Of a stretch of DNA of 64,000 nucleotides, positions 46,918 through 62,584 are shown in pieces. The stretch covers positions 124,001 to 188,000 of the forward strand of contig JAVTVJ010000665.1 in NCBI GenBank assembly GCA_034509425.1, read 5' to 3'. The DNA comes from Eopsaltria australis. Lineage: Eukaryota; Chordata; Aves; Passeriformes; Petroicidae. The position numbers were made by a program, and so were the translations under genes. The notes under the pieces were generated by a model that searched no databases, was not told the origin of the DNA, and saw only the letters and a list, made by a program, of their open reading frames with translations. Positions within the stretch are counted from its first letter, which is position 1. Each line of letters opens with the position of its first letter.

Positions 46918-47414
46918 TGATGCCCTTTGGTCTCTGCCTGTTTCCTTTTCTATGTTCTCTGTACTCTTTGCCCATGTATTTGTAGCTCTGTTCCTATTGT
47001 ATCCATAGCTGCTTTTTCCAGTGCTTTTCCATGGCCTTTCCCTAAGCAGAAAGACAAAACAAATCCCAGAGCTCCAAGCCCTGGGGGTGCAAGGCCCTGT
47101 CCTATCTTGGTTCTTCCTGGGAACCAAGGCCCAGAACAACTCTGAGGTTCATTTTCATCAACAAAGCCCAGCCAGTGCTGAGAGGGGCTCCAGAGAAGGG
47201 GCTGCACCTGGGGGGGAATTGAATCGCCACTTGTCCTCCTAATTGCTGCTTTTAATCAATTATGCTGATTTCCTAAAAGCTGTAAATATGTACTCACCCC
47301 TGGAGGGGCTGGGCTTTTATGGACACCTTTCCATAACTGCTCCTGAAGACCTTCAAAATAAAGATCCCCTTTTATATTACCTCCTTGCTAAAATGATCTC
47401 GAGTTTCTTTTCCA
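46918..47414 (+). mobile_element. LTR-like repeat, copy 1
   Basis: About 500 bp paralogous along its whole length to 58,311-58,775 in the same orientation. Shared blocks: 'atgttctctgtactcttt', 'catgtatttgtag', 'ttttccatggcctttccct', 'gcagaaagacaaaaca', 'caattatgctgatt' and 'tttccataactgctcctg', then AATAAA(G) near the 3' end. Starts with TG and ends with CA, as an LTR would. No internal retroviral genes, primer-binding site or clear target duplication were seen, so it is best read as a solo endogenous-retroviral LTR; exact ends uncertain. Confidence 0.65.
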
Positions 47415-47809
47415 GGCTAGGGGAAAAGGCAACAGTTACAAGATATAAATATTGCAGTAAAAAAGGAAAACGTTGATCGATGGCACGGGGAGTTGGTGCA
47501 GCATCCACACAAAGGCACGGATTTCAGACAAGATGGAAAAGTGTTTATTGTGCAGTGAAAATTCCTTAATTATTAGCACACAAATAGGATATAACCTCAT
47601 ATAAACAGGAAAGATGCATCCCAGAGTGTCCCCAGTCACCTGCAGCATTGTCACCTGTTACGGTGACAGGTGAACAATCCCCTATAAAATCACAAACCCC
47701 AAAATTCTCACATCAGTAATCAAAAAAAAAAGATTAAAAAAATCACAAACCCAGAATATTTTTCCCCAGCCCATCTCAGGTGACCTCAATGAATTTCCAT
47801 GGTCACCTC
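47415..47809. other. Intergenic AT-rich DNA
   Basis: Nothing recognised apart from short A-rich runs near 47,718. Confidence 0.4.
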
Positions 47810-47905
47810 CATGGAAAAAAATTATTCTGGACCTAGGGAAAAAACTTATTCTGGGTCTAGGAAAAAACTTATTCTGGGTCTAGGAAAAAACTTATTCTGG
47901 GCCTT
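47810..47905. repeat. About 29-bp tandem repeat 'AAAAAACTTATTCTGGGTCTAGG'
   Basis: Three to four copies of 'cttattctgggtctaggaaa' in a row. Confidence 0.88.
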
Positions 47906-49789
47906 CCAGGCCTGCTTTTCTATAACACCCCTGGTGTAACCCCACGTGTTGCACAATGTTTAGTAATCTGATGTTTACAAAAACATTTTCTGGGTGTCTA
48001 TGAAGTTGCAGGTGAATGTTCTTGTGGAGGAATGTGCCAGCAGAGCTAACTTTTTTATTTAAATCAAGAGAAGCGTGATTTAATTGCACTTAAAACGTCC
48101 TTTATTTTGCTCGTTGTACCTCGGAGGGGTGGATTCGAACCTTTTAAAACTTTAAAAAGAAAGCAAAACAAAGCTGTGAGTAAGTGTGGGTGGAGCACCT
48201 GATCCAGTGCAAGTCAGATAACCTCTCACTGATATCCACAATTAGCAGAGCTGTTGCAATCGAGACCTAGAAGTAGAGAGACATTAATCTTAAACACAGG
48301 CAGCTCAAGAACCCAGCAGTCAGGACAGAGGATAATTTTCTTACACTAACACATTTTGTTATTTTGGTTTTGCATTTTGAATTAATATAATAATAATTTA
48401 TATATTTTTATAAGTTATATATTATTATATGGTATAATAATAATAAAATATAATAAAATATAATAATAACAATACCAATAATAATAATATCAATACTAAT
48501 ACTACTACTACTAATAATAATAAATAAATAGAGATGTATTTGAAACTCAAGTCATGCCCTACCTAGTTTATGACAAGTGTGTGGCAGAGAGATCTCTTCT
48601 GATTAAAGAGATGTTGGCCTGGAGTGGCAAAAAGGTTTCATGGAACCTTTTTGAAAAGATAAAAGGGATAAAAGGGCTTAAATTCTCTTTTGCCTGTTTA
48701 GTGGCATGAAAATTCTGGCAGTGGCATCCCTGCTGGCTCTGAGGGAGCAGTGGAATATTGATCTATTATATATATATGTGATCTTTGTTCAGGTATTCAT
48801 GCTGTGCAGTTATGATAAAGAGAAATCTTACTGGAAAATGTTTTCCTCCTGCCCTGGCTCGCCTGCGCTGTGACACAGCTGCAGCTGCAGGTGCAGGTGG
48901 CATTGCAGCATCTCCCTCACGGCTGCAGAGCTTTCCTATGCAGTGGTGCAAAATTCCCAGCACTTTGCTGTTTCTGCATCAGCAGGAAAACATCCGGGCC
49001 AAGGAGTTTGTGGGGAAGCAAAGGGTGGGAGAATAGGAAATATTCGATTTCCCGGGATAGCCAAGAGCCTGAGAGAGATGCAATTTTAAAAGAAATTATT
49101 TATTTTCGGTAGAAGCTTAATTCTGCACTGAGTTAAAGTTAACTGGGGGTGGCTTTCTTCTTCTTCTCAGCTGTTCCTCAGTTCTTCCTCTCCTCTCCTC
49201 TGGCTGCAGGGCTGCCCAAGGCATCCAGGTGAGTCTGACAGCCCAGCTCCGAGTGCTGCTGTTCCCAAACAGGTGCAACCTCCACCCAGAGTAAAAGCTG
49301 TTGATAAAGTCACGAATCATGGCCCATTCTGCAAGTCAGATTCCTGGCTGTTCTCTCACTGCTGTTGATCTCACTGTAAATCACCTTCAAACACCACTTT
49401 AAAATGTGTGATTTTCCATACCAATAAATTCTTGGTGCCGTAAGAGAAACTTTGTGCTGAGAAGGCTCTACAAACAAATGGCAATGTTTGCTTATGTAGA
49501 TTTTGACTTCCTTCACTTGAAGTGATCTTGGTGAGTGGAAGATTTTTGGGTTTATTATGATCAAGTGTCAGCCCTCTCTACAGCTGCAGCAGAAGGACTC
49601 AAGTTGTTTAAGCACTAAATTAAAGTTTTGCTTTCCATTTAGCTGTCACTTTCCCCCTCTCCCTCGATTCTTATCTTTCAAATGACAGTTTAAATATTTG
49701 CCTTCTTGTGATAAAAGCAGTGCTCTGCTTATCCTGTCAGGATAAATTATTTATCTGAAAGCTGAGATGACCAAGAGAATTGTTAGGAG
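47906..49789. other. AT-rich intergenic DNA with ATA/TAA microsatellites
   Basis: The only AT-rich stretch of any size. It holds (TAA/ATA)n-type simple sequence at about 48,378-48,530 and a short (TA)n near 48,766-48,777. Short open frames only; no gene recognised. Confidence 0.55.
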
Positions 49790-50100
49790 AAGGAATCCCA
49801 CAGGAGAGCTGGAGGGGGCCTCTGGACAAGGACCTGGGCTGACTGGACAAGGGGGAATAGCTGAAAGATGGGAGATTTGGATGGGATATTAGTCAGAAAT
49901 TCCTCCCTGGGAGGGTGGGGAGGCCCTGAGGGTGCCCAGATTTGCTGTGGCTGCCCCTGGATCCCTGGCAGTGCCCAAGGCCAGGCTGGGCAGGGCTGGG
50001 AGCAGTCTGGGATGGTGGGAGGTGTCCCTGCCATGGCAGGGGGGTGGAATGGGATGGGATTTAAGGTCCTTTCCAACCCAAACCGTTCTGGGGTTCTGGT
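49790..50100 (+). mobile_element. CR1 LINE 3' end, sense
   Basis: Well preserved: 'gggagggtggggaggccctg', 'gtgcccaaggccaggctggg', 'ggtgtccctgccatggcagg' and the terminal 'ttaaggtcctttccaaccca'. Confidence 0.9.
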
Positions 50101-50644
50101 TTATGTTCTGCTGGCCAAGGCTGAGGAGGGAGAAGAAGAAAGGGAAGCACAGGAGTCCCTAAGGAGGCTCTGTGGGGGTAAGGAAGAGCCTCACAAAACT
50201 CAGACTGAGCCAGGTCTAACCTCAGCCTCAGATTCTGACAATGCTTTCTGTACAACAGAATTCATTATACAAACTTTAAAACCACATGGATTATTTTTTA
50301 TTAATTCAGCATGCAACCAGTCACTTACTGAGGATCTGCTGCAGCTGAGATAGCTCTGTGCCTTGGGCATGGAAAGACCTCTTCATTCCAGGGGAGGGGT
50401 CTCAAACCTTGAGTGGTGCCCCAGAGCAAGGGGAGAGTCACTGCTGTGCAGGGCAGCTGCCACTCAGGGACAGCTCAGGTTTGGCTTCTGCTGATGCCAA
50501 TGTTTATAGAGTGAAGGAGCTGGCTGCTAATCAGTAGTATAGAGAAGATGGAGATCTTTGTTTTAGCTCTGTTATCTTCCCCTCTACTTCAGTTATCTTG
50601 CACTTTCAGGCTTTGAAACCACCTTTCAAAATATTTTTCCAAGG
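50101..50644. other. Intergenic DNA, nothing recognised
   Basis: Single-copy sequence with no conserved frame. Confidence 0.4.
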
Positions 50645-50955
50645 CGCCTTCACTTCCTCGTACACAGGCCAGGAGCTTTCCAGCTCCCAGGTCCACCACG
50701 TGGTGAGAGAATATTCACTCCTTGTACCTAAACCAGGAATTTCCCAGGTCCACCACAAGATGTGAGAACATTCACTCCCTTGTAGACAAGCCAGGAATTT
50801 GCAGATCCACCACGTGGTGTGAGAATATTCACCCCCTGTACCTAAACCAGGAATTTCCCAGCTCCCAGACCCACCACGAGGTGTGAGAACATTCACTTCC
50901 TTGTACATAAGCCAGGAGTTTTCCAGCTCCCAGATCCACCACAGGGCATGGAGCT
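50645..50955. repeat. About 60-bp minisatellite
   Basis: Five units with 'aaaccaggaatttcccag', 'gatccaccacgtggtgtgag' and 'aacattcactcccttgtac'. Each contains the near-palindrome CCACCACGTGGTG or a mutated form. Confidence 0.88.
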
Positions 50956-56424
<5,469 letters not shown>

Positions 56425-57288
56425 AATCACTCCACAGGTGTTGATCTTTCCCTCAGGATCACCAGAGGTGGAGAAGGACGGCGTTTGGAGAGGAGGCCAG
56501 GGCAGTGGGTGGGTGTGGGAACTAAAAGCAGTGTATTTTTAGGGTAGAGAGGGTACTGGCTGATGCAGACTCTGGAGGCCTTCACCCTGCTGCAATGCAA
56601 ACAGAGAACTCACAGCTCCTAGCTTAGTAAAAACCAGGCTTAGCAAAGGCCACTGCAGGTGGAGTTTTAGCCTTGATTTACTTGCATAAATCTGACTCGA
56701 GGTTTTGTTGCCCTGACTGACAGGCCTTAGCAACATTTAGGGTTTCTCTCTCTTTCTCTGTTCTCCTTCACCCCTCCTTTACTTTTCTCCTCCTCCCCCT
56801 TCATTTTTTTCCCGTTCTTATTGGAGTGTCTGTAGTGAGAAAGCAGAAAAATTCACGAACACTGTGCAGGACACGCAGAATTGTGTTTCCTTATGACCAG
56901 GACAGTCACTGATGAAGGTGGGGAGTACAACCCAGTGACAGAGAGAGAAAACTCTGCTGAAATGTGACATTGCTCCTTCAATTCACCCGAGCATCTGCTC
57001 CTGCCTGGTGTGAGGGATGGGACACAGACCTGAGTGAATGCAGCGTTTCTTTGAGGAAGCCAATCAAACACAGCCTGGAATGCGGGCAGCACCTCCGTGA
57101 GGGTTGGAAAGCCTGGTAGGAAAGGGAAAAGTTTTGCTGTTTAGTTCACAAGTCCTTTTTCCAAAGGAAAATCGAATTCAGAAACAGTGCATGAATGAAA
57201 GGTGGTAACACTGAAAAACCAGGTTTGGTTCTTCATGTGCTTTCTGCTGCTGCTGCGAGGGGAGCAGTGACTCCTTTGGTGCTTCTGC

Positions 57289-57294
57289 AATAAA
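57289..57294 (+). terminator. Lysozyme polyadenylation signal
   Basis: AATAAA followed by the GU-rich 'cttgtcttgtgttgtc'. It is the first canonical hexamer after the lysozyme stop, giving a 3'UTR of about 0.9 kb. Confidence 0.7.
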
Positions 57295-57569
57295 GGGATG
57301 CTTAGACTCTTGTCTTGTGTTGTCATGATTTGACGCTGGCCTGCACTCACAAAAGCTGTTCCCTCACCCTCCCCTGCCACAGCTGGGCACTGGAGAGGAA
57401 AAAAAATTAACAAAGGGTTCATGAGCTGAGATATGGACTGGGAGAAAACACTTCACGGGCAAAACAGGCTCAATTTAAGTTGCAAAGTGAATTTGTTACT
57501 AACAGAGTCAGAGGAGGATGATGAGAAGTAAAATAAGCTCTTTTTCCCCCAGCCTCTCCCTCCTTCCCA

Positions 57570-58180
57570 CTGGATCTCTGCATCCCTGTGGATCCCCAGG
57601 GCCTGTGGGTGGATCTCTGCATCCCCAGGGATCCCCAGGGGCTGTGGGTGGATCTCTGCATCCCCAGGGATCCCCAGGGGCTGTGGGTGGATCTCTGCAT
57701 CCCTGTAGATCCCCAGGGGCTGTGGGTGGATCTCTGCATCCCCATGGATCCCCAGGGGCTGTGGGTGGATCTCTGCATCCCTGTGGATCCCCATGGGCTG
57801 TGGGTGGATCTCTGCATCCCTGTAGATCCCCAGGGGCTGTGGGTGGATCTCTGCATCCCCATGGATCCCCAGGGGCTGTGGGTGATGCCCAGGGGCTGTG
57901 GGGGGATCTCTGCATCCCCAGGGATCCCCAGGGGCTGTGGGTGGATCTCTGCATCCCCATGGGCTGTGGGGGGATCTCTGCATCCCCAGGGATCCCCATG
58001 GGCTGTGGGGGGATCTCTGCATCCCCAGGGATCCCCACAGGCTGTGGGTGGATCTCTGCATCCCCTGTAGATCCCCATGGGCTGTGGGGGGATCTCTGCA
58101 TCCCCAGGGATCCCCACAGGCTGTGGGTGGATCTCTGCATCCCCATGGGCTGTGGGGGGATCTCTGCATCCCCAGGGATT
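57570..58180. repeat. 39-bp minisatellite
   Basis: About 15 units of 'ggatctctgcatccccaggg' plus 'atccccaggggctgtgggt' at exactly 39 bp in the first half. The second half has shortened units (27 bp and others) and 'catgggctgtgggggg' variants. At 13 codons per unit it gives repetitive open frames on both strands. Confidence 0.93.
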
Positions 58181-58310
58181 GGCTCTGCTGGACACGGTGG
58201 AAGCTTCCAGCAGCTCCAGCAGCCACCCCTGTATCCCCCCTGCTACCAAAACCAGGCTGTGCAAACCCAGCACACGTGTGATGTACAAACCAACCATTAA
58301 AGGCCTTCCA

Positions 58311-58775
58311 TGCCGTGCTGATTTTTGCCTTTTTGTTCTACATGTTCTCTGTATTCTTTACACACATATTTGTAGCCTATTCTTGTATTCTTGGCCAGTT
58401 TTCCCAGCAGTTTTCCATGCCTTTTCCTTAGGCAGAAAGACAGAACACATTCCAAGGGCCCCTATCCCATCCTGGCTCTCTCTGGTTACCAAGGCTGTAA
58501 GCAGCTCCTGGAGACACATTTTCATAAACAAAGTACAGCTGGTACCAAGGCAGCAGCTCCACAAAAGGGGACCAGAAGGGGGAATTACCTCATCACCTGT
58601 GCTTCTAATTGGGAATTCTGGTCAATTATGCTAATTTGCTAAACTTATAAATCTGTGCTCACGCCGTGGCGGGTGGGATTTTGTGGACATTTTTCCATAA
58701 CCGCCCCTGGAGGCCTCCAATAAAGACCAGCTTTATATCACCTCTTATATTATCTCAAAAGTGTGTGTTGCTTCA
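58311..58775 (+). mobile_element. LTR-like repeat, copy 2
   Basis: Same family and orientation as 46,918-47,414 but clearly diverged. Contains 'acatgttctctgtattcttt', 'acatatttgtagcc', 'ttttccttaggcagaaagac', 'tcaattatgctaatttgct', 'tttttccataaccgcccctg' and 'caataaagaccag' near the 3' end. Neither a primer-binding site nor gag/pol-like sequence follows it. Confidence 0.65.
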
Positions 58776-60063
58776 TTTATTGGTTCTTTAGGCACCACCC
58801 TGACTGTGCCAGTCGGGTGAAGTGTCCCTGATGTACCCAGAGCATGGTGAAGGCGGGAATGATTCTGCCTGTAACAGGAATCTTCCATGACCAACCAAGG
58901 TGGAGAGCAAAGGATCAGCATTTATCCTTGCTGGCCTTGGTAAATCATTTACCCGAGCTCCAACTTGAGCAGAATGGTACCATTGTCCCCAGCCTGGGTT
59001 ATGGCCAGGATGGAAACTTGGAATTGGTAGGAGAGAGAATTTAGGCATTGCTTTGTTCTGGCCAGGATGAGAAACAGAAATTATTTCATCCACACACGCC
59101 CAGGTGGTGCAGTGAAACTCATTCCATCACACATGCCTCTTTACCAGACTGTTCTCATACCTGTACACACAACACCCCAAAGAAATTCTCATTCATTGGT
59201 CTTAAATTTCATAATTCTTAGTATTCGATCTCCTATTGGTTCCTGATCCCTTCAATCCTAATTTGATCTTCATCCTTTGGTTCCCTTATCAATCTCCCAC
59301 CCCTGGCACTCCTCAAGGTGCAACCCCCACCTGTCGAGAATCACTGAGGGATGTGATATTTCACTGAATCTGAGGAGAATTTCTGGGAATTCCTCTGCCC
59401 AGATCAGCAGAGGTGCACACAGCTCTGAATGTGTGTGAATTGCTTATACCATGAACGCTTTTATCCTGAGTCTGGTATTAAGTCACTGTTAAAATGCGGC
59501 AAATGCTATTGAATGTTTAATTATTAAATTAGTCCATGATTGAGTGCTGCTAAACCCTTTTGTACTCTTATCTTTTTGCACTCGTATCTTTTGCACCTTG
59601 ACCCTTTGGCATCCTTGGTCTCCGTGTAAATCAACCTAATTGGATTCCAATCTGATTTTCCGGTGCCTACTTCAGCCACGCAGTCAGAAACAGGGTCAGC
59701 ATCATAACTGAACTCCCTTAAGTCGCATTTCCACAAATTTCCATCAAACTCCGCTTTTTGCCAGCCCCGTTGAGTGCCCAAACCATTCACTGGTGACCCC
59801 AGTGGGCACACACAACCACACACACGTGTGTGCACGGACAGACACAGGGACAAACCCACACGTGTGTCTGGCCAGGGAGACGGAGACACGGCCCTCACAG
59901 GAGCACCGGCAGCACCAAAGCCTCATCGTGCTCCCCTCTGGCCAGTCAGTCCTTGAGTGGAAAATAAATTCACGCACTTCCACGCGTGTGGGGCCATGTG
60001 CACACTCGGTGTGCAGAAGGGAGCTCAGCACCTCTCCCAGGATCTCGCCCCTTCTCTCCGCAG
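58776..60063. other. Intergenic DNA with a minus-strand open segment
   Basis: No gene recognised. On the minus strand about 59,540-59,790 stays open for about 85 codons with a more balanced composition than the shadow frames nearby. I could not assign it; a degraded endogenous-retroviral piece is one possibility. A (CA)n/(TG)n cluster occupies 59,808-59,862. Confidence 0.35.
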
Positions 60064-60643
60064 GCACCAGCACTCGCTGCCCCCGTTATCTCCCACCAAA
60101 GGCGGCCCGAGACCCTGCTCCGCTCCCGGCAGCGAGTCGGGGCCGTGCGGGGACGGGGCCGCCCGGTACCGGAGCAGCTCCGGGAGCGAGAGCTGGGACA
60201 GGAACGGAACCGCCCGGCACCGGAGCAGCGCCGGGACCGAGAGCCGGAATGGGAACGGAACCGCCCGGTACCGGAGCAGCTCCGGGAGCGAGAGCTGGGA
60301 CAGGAACGGAACCGCCCGGCACCGCAACAGCTCCGGGATCGAGAGCCGGGGCGGGGCGGGGGAGTGGCCGGCAGCGTGGACGGCAGCGTGGACGGCAGCG
60401 TGGACGGCAGCGGCGCCGGACGAGCGGCAGAACGGGCTGGAGAGCGGCGTACGGGAGTTTTTGGCTCGGCTCGGCGGCAGGAGATGCACCTGCGGGAGTC
60501 ACACCCCAATCACGCCCCATCTCCCTTTGGGACCCTTCCCAAAGCGGTGATGGAGCGGGACAGGCAGGCCCAGGAGGTGTGCGAGGAAGAGGAGAGTGGC
60601 TGTGAAGAAGTCTCAGAGGAAGGAGTCTCTCCCTGCCGAGCAG
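60064..60643 (+). other. Candidate unrecognised exon with 17-residue repeats
   Basis: CpG-rich 580-bp segment bounded by an acceptor-like 'cttctctccgcag|g' and a donor-like 'gagcag|gtaggg'. One frame is open throughout. It contains four 51-bp units (starting near 60,161, 60,212, 60,263 and 60,314) reading a 17-residue Glu/Arg repeat of the type PVPEQLRERELGQERNR, then a Gly-Ser-Val-Asp run, then an acidic stretch (VCEEEESGCEEVSEEGV). An ATG at 60,550 in a fair context could start a shorter peptide. I recognise no homologue. It could equally be a noncoding CpG-island first exon with a 51-bp minisatellite. Confidence 0.3.
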
Positions 60644-62191
60644 GTAGGGAGCGGCTCGGTGGGGCGGAGCGCTGGAGCTGTGCCGGAGCCGTGCCGGGTC
60701 GCTTTTGCTCGGGTTTGGTGGCCTGTGCGAGCAGCTCCGGCCGGGCGAGGGGCGGCTCACGGCTGTGCGAGCCCCGAGAGGCTGCGGGGATCCCCCGCAC
60801 ATCCCCGGGCCGTGCCTCGCCCGCAGCCCCGGGCGCCCTCCGCGCCTTCCCAGGGTGTCCCAGGCTGATGCTCGTCCTGCAGGTCCCCGCTAGATGGGCC
60901 CCGCGATCCTGCGGTGCCTGGACGGGCTGTTCTGCACGGGCAGTGGAGGGAGGATGGCTCGAATGTGGCTCCTGGCTTGCACTTCGGGTTTAGGGGGAAA
61001 ATAGTGAGAAGAGGGGTCTGCCTCACACGGAGACGGGGCTGGACCCCGCAGCAGGAGTGATTTGACTCCGATTTGCACAGAATGCAACAGAGTGGTGTAG
61101 AAGGGGGCGGGTTGCTAATTTAGCCCCAGGGGAAGGTGCCCTTGGCCACGGCAGGGGGGTTGGGACAAGGTAATCTCCAAGGTCCCTTCCAACCCCAGCC
61201 ATTCCGTGATTTTTGTGAATCCCTTTACCACCGAGGGCACCTCCTCCGAAGCACATCAGCTGCAGGAGTTGCCCTCCCATGGGATCTCCCCGATCACTCC
61301 TTTCTGGCCCCCAGCACAGCTGGCAAGCATTTCCCTCCCCAGCAGAATGACCCCAGGAAGCCAAGGAGAGGAAGCTGTGGGTGGAGCAGCATCCCGGGGT
61401 GGAGTGGGGCACTGCTGGTCAGTCACACCAGCTGGGACATCTCTACGACAGGGATGCCATTTGCCGTGGGACGTTACTGTAAGGACTCAGATGGCTGCAG
61501 TTATTTTGCTGCCAGTCTGGAAAACCTCAGGAAAACCCCCGTGAGTAACACTGCTGGTGCCTCAGTCCCCTGCTGTGGGAGGTGCTGATAACCACCTTCT
61601 CTCCTTAGCTCAGCTCAGGGGTTACCATAAAATTCATCCAGTTAGGCTCTCCCAAACCCAGCAGGGCTTGGCAGGACACAATCCAGCCTAGGCTTGCTGG
61701 GTTCCTGCATCCCCAGACAGCCTCCATGCCCTGCATGCAGCACTTACCTCTGTAAGGATGAGCAAGTGACTGGTGCCAGCCAAGGGTTTCCTCTGTGCCT
61801 CCAGGAAAGCAAGTCTGAGCACTTTCTGGACTCACCATGATTCCCTGGAGCTCTGAGATTGGGGTCTCCAGCCTCAGAGACCCTCCAGCCCTGGTATCAC
61901 ATGGCACAGGTGAGCAGAGTGCACCAGCTGCAGGTGAAATCCTGCAGGGAAGGGGATGAAGGGGGGAAACTGTCCTTGGGAACTGGCCAGAGCTTCTCCA
62001 TCTCACCCTGGACAATGTGACTCAGCAGATGCAGGTTGCCCCAGGGCTGCTCCCCAGTGCAGGTGGGGACAGAGCTGACCTGGGACAGGCACTGCTCTGT
62101 CAGGGCCAGTGCCCAGCCTGTCCCACCCCCAGCCCAGCCAGAGGCACGCCAGGCACTCGCCCAGCTCCCCCTGTGCTGGGTAAAGAGGGAA
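60644..62191. other. Spacer upstream of CACNA1S
   Basis: The first 250 bp continue the CpG island; the rest is ordinary intergenic DNA with one CR1 tail (listed separately). ASCL5, which lies next to CACNA1S in human, was not seen. Confidence 0.4.
61150..61218 (+). mobile_element. CR1 LINE 3' tail, sense
   Basis: Only the terminal piece remains: 'ctccaaggtcccttccaacc' followed by 'ccagccattccgtgattttt'. Confidence 0.75.
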
Positions 62192-62423
62192 CAGCTGCAG
62201 GGGCCCTTCTGCTGCCTCAGGAGCTGGGACAGCACCCAGAGCCAGGCCGGGATCTAAATTTAAACTCATGCTTTGTGTGTTTGTACATGCGAGTGCAGCT
62301 CCAGCCCCCACTCCCCCAGCACCTCCCCGGCTGCACGGAGGGGACAGAGACCCAGAGGAGCCCCAGCTGGCTGGGACCTGGGGAAGGGGCAGGAGGGGCA
62401 GAGGCAGCTAGGGGAGCAACACC
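62192..62423 (+). promoter_or_regulatory. CACNA1S proximal promoter with MEF2 site and E-boxes
   Basis: CTAAATTTAA at 62,254-62,263 fits the MEF2 consensus YTAWWWWTAR, flanked by CAGCTG E-boxes (MyoD/myogenin type) at 62,192-62,197 and 62,364-62,369. This is the usual layout of a skeletal-muscle promoter and fits the gene. No TATA box assigned; function inferred. Confidence 0.55.
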
Positions 62424-62584
62424 ATGGAGCCCGCTTCTCCCCAGGGTGACGTGAAGAAGAGGCAGCAGAAGGAGAAGTCCAAGAAGCCGGTGCCACCGAT
62501 AGCTCCTCGCCCACCCAGGGCTCTGTTCTGCCTGACCCTGGAGAATCCCCTGCGCAAGGCGTGCATCAGCATCGTGGAGTGGAA
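62424..62584 (+). CDS. CACNA1S: CACNA1S exon 1: L-type calcium channel Cav1.1 (partial)
   Basis: First coding exon of the skeletal-muscle dihydropyridine receptor alpha-1S, the T-tubule voltage sensor that triggers the ryanodine receptor. The 53 codons plus two bases encode the cytosolic N-terminus: MEPASPQ, a lysine-rich stretch ([12 protein letters not shown]), then [20 protein letters not shown] and ISIVEW, which is nearly identical to human from RPPRALF onward. The donor is GGAA|GTATCC (phase 2), splitting the lysine codon before the first transmembrane segment IS1. Residues 8-22 are slightly longer than in human. No second exon was found in the remaining 1.4 kb, so the gene continues outside the window. 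Confidence 0.95.

Noticed and set aside
57453..58300. Open frames of 200-275 codons on both strands over the 39-bp array
   Set aside because: The repeat unit is 13 codons without stops; no coding signal outside the array.
60550..62584. Splicing of the 60,643 donor to an acceptor-like site (ccccag) inside CACNA1S exon 1 at about 62,445
   Set aside because: The joined frame meets a stop codon at once, and MEPASPQ upstream of that site matches the known Cav1.1 start.
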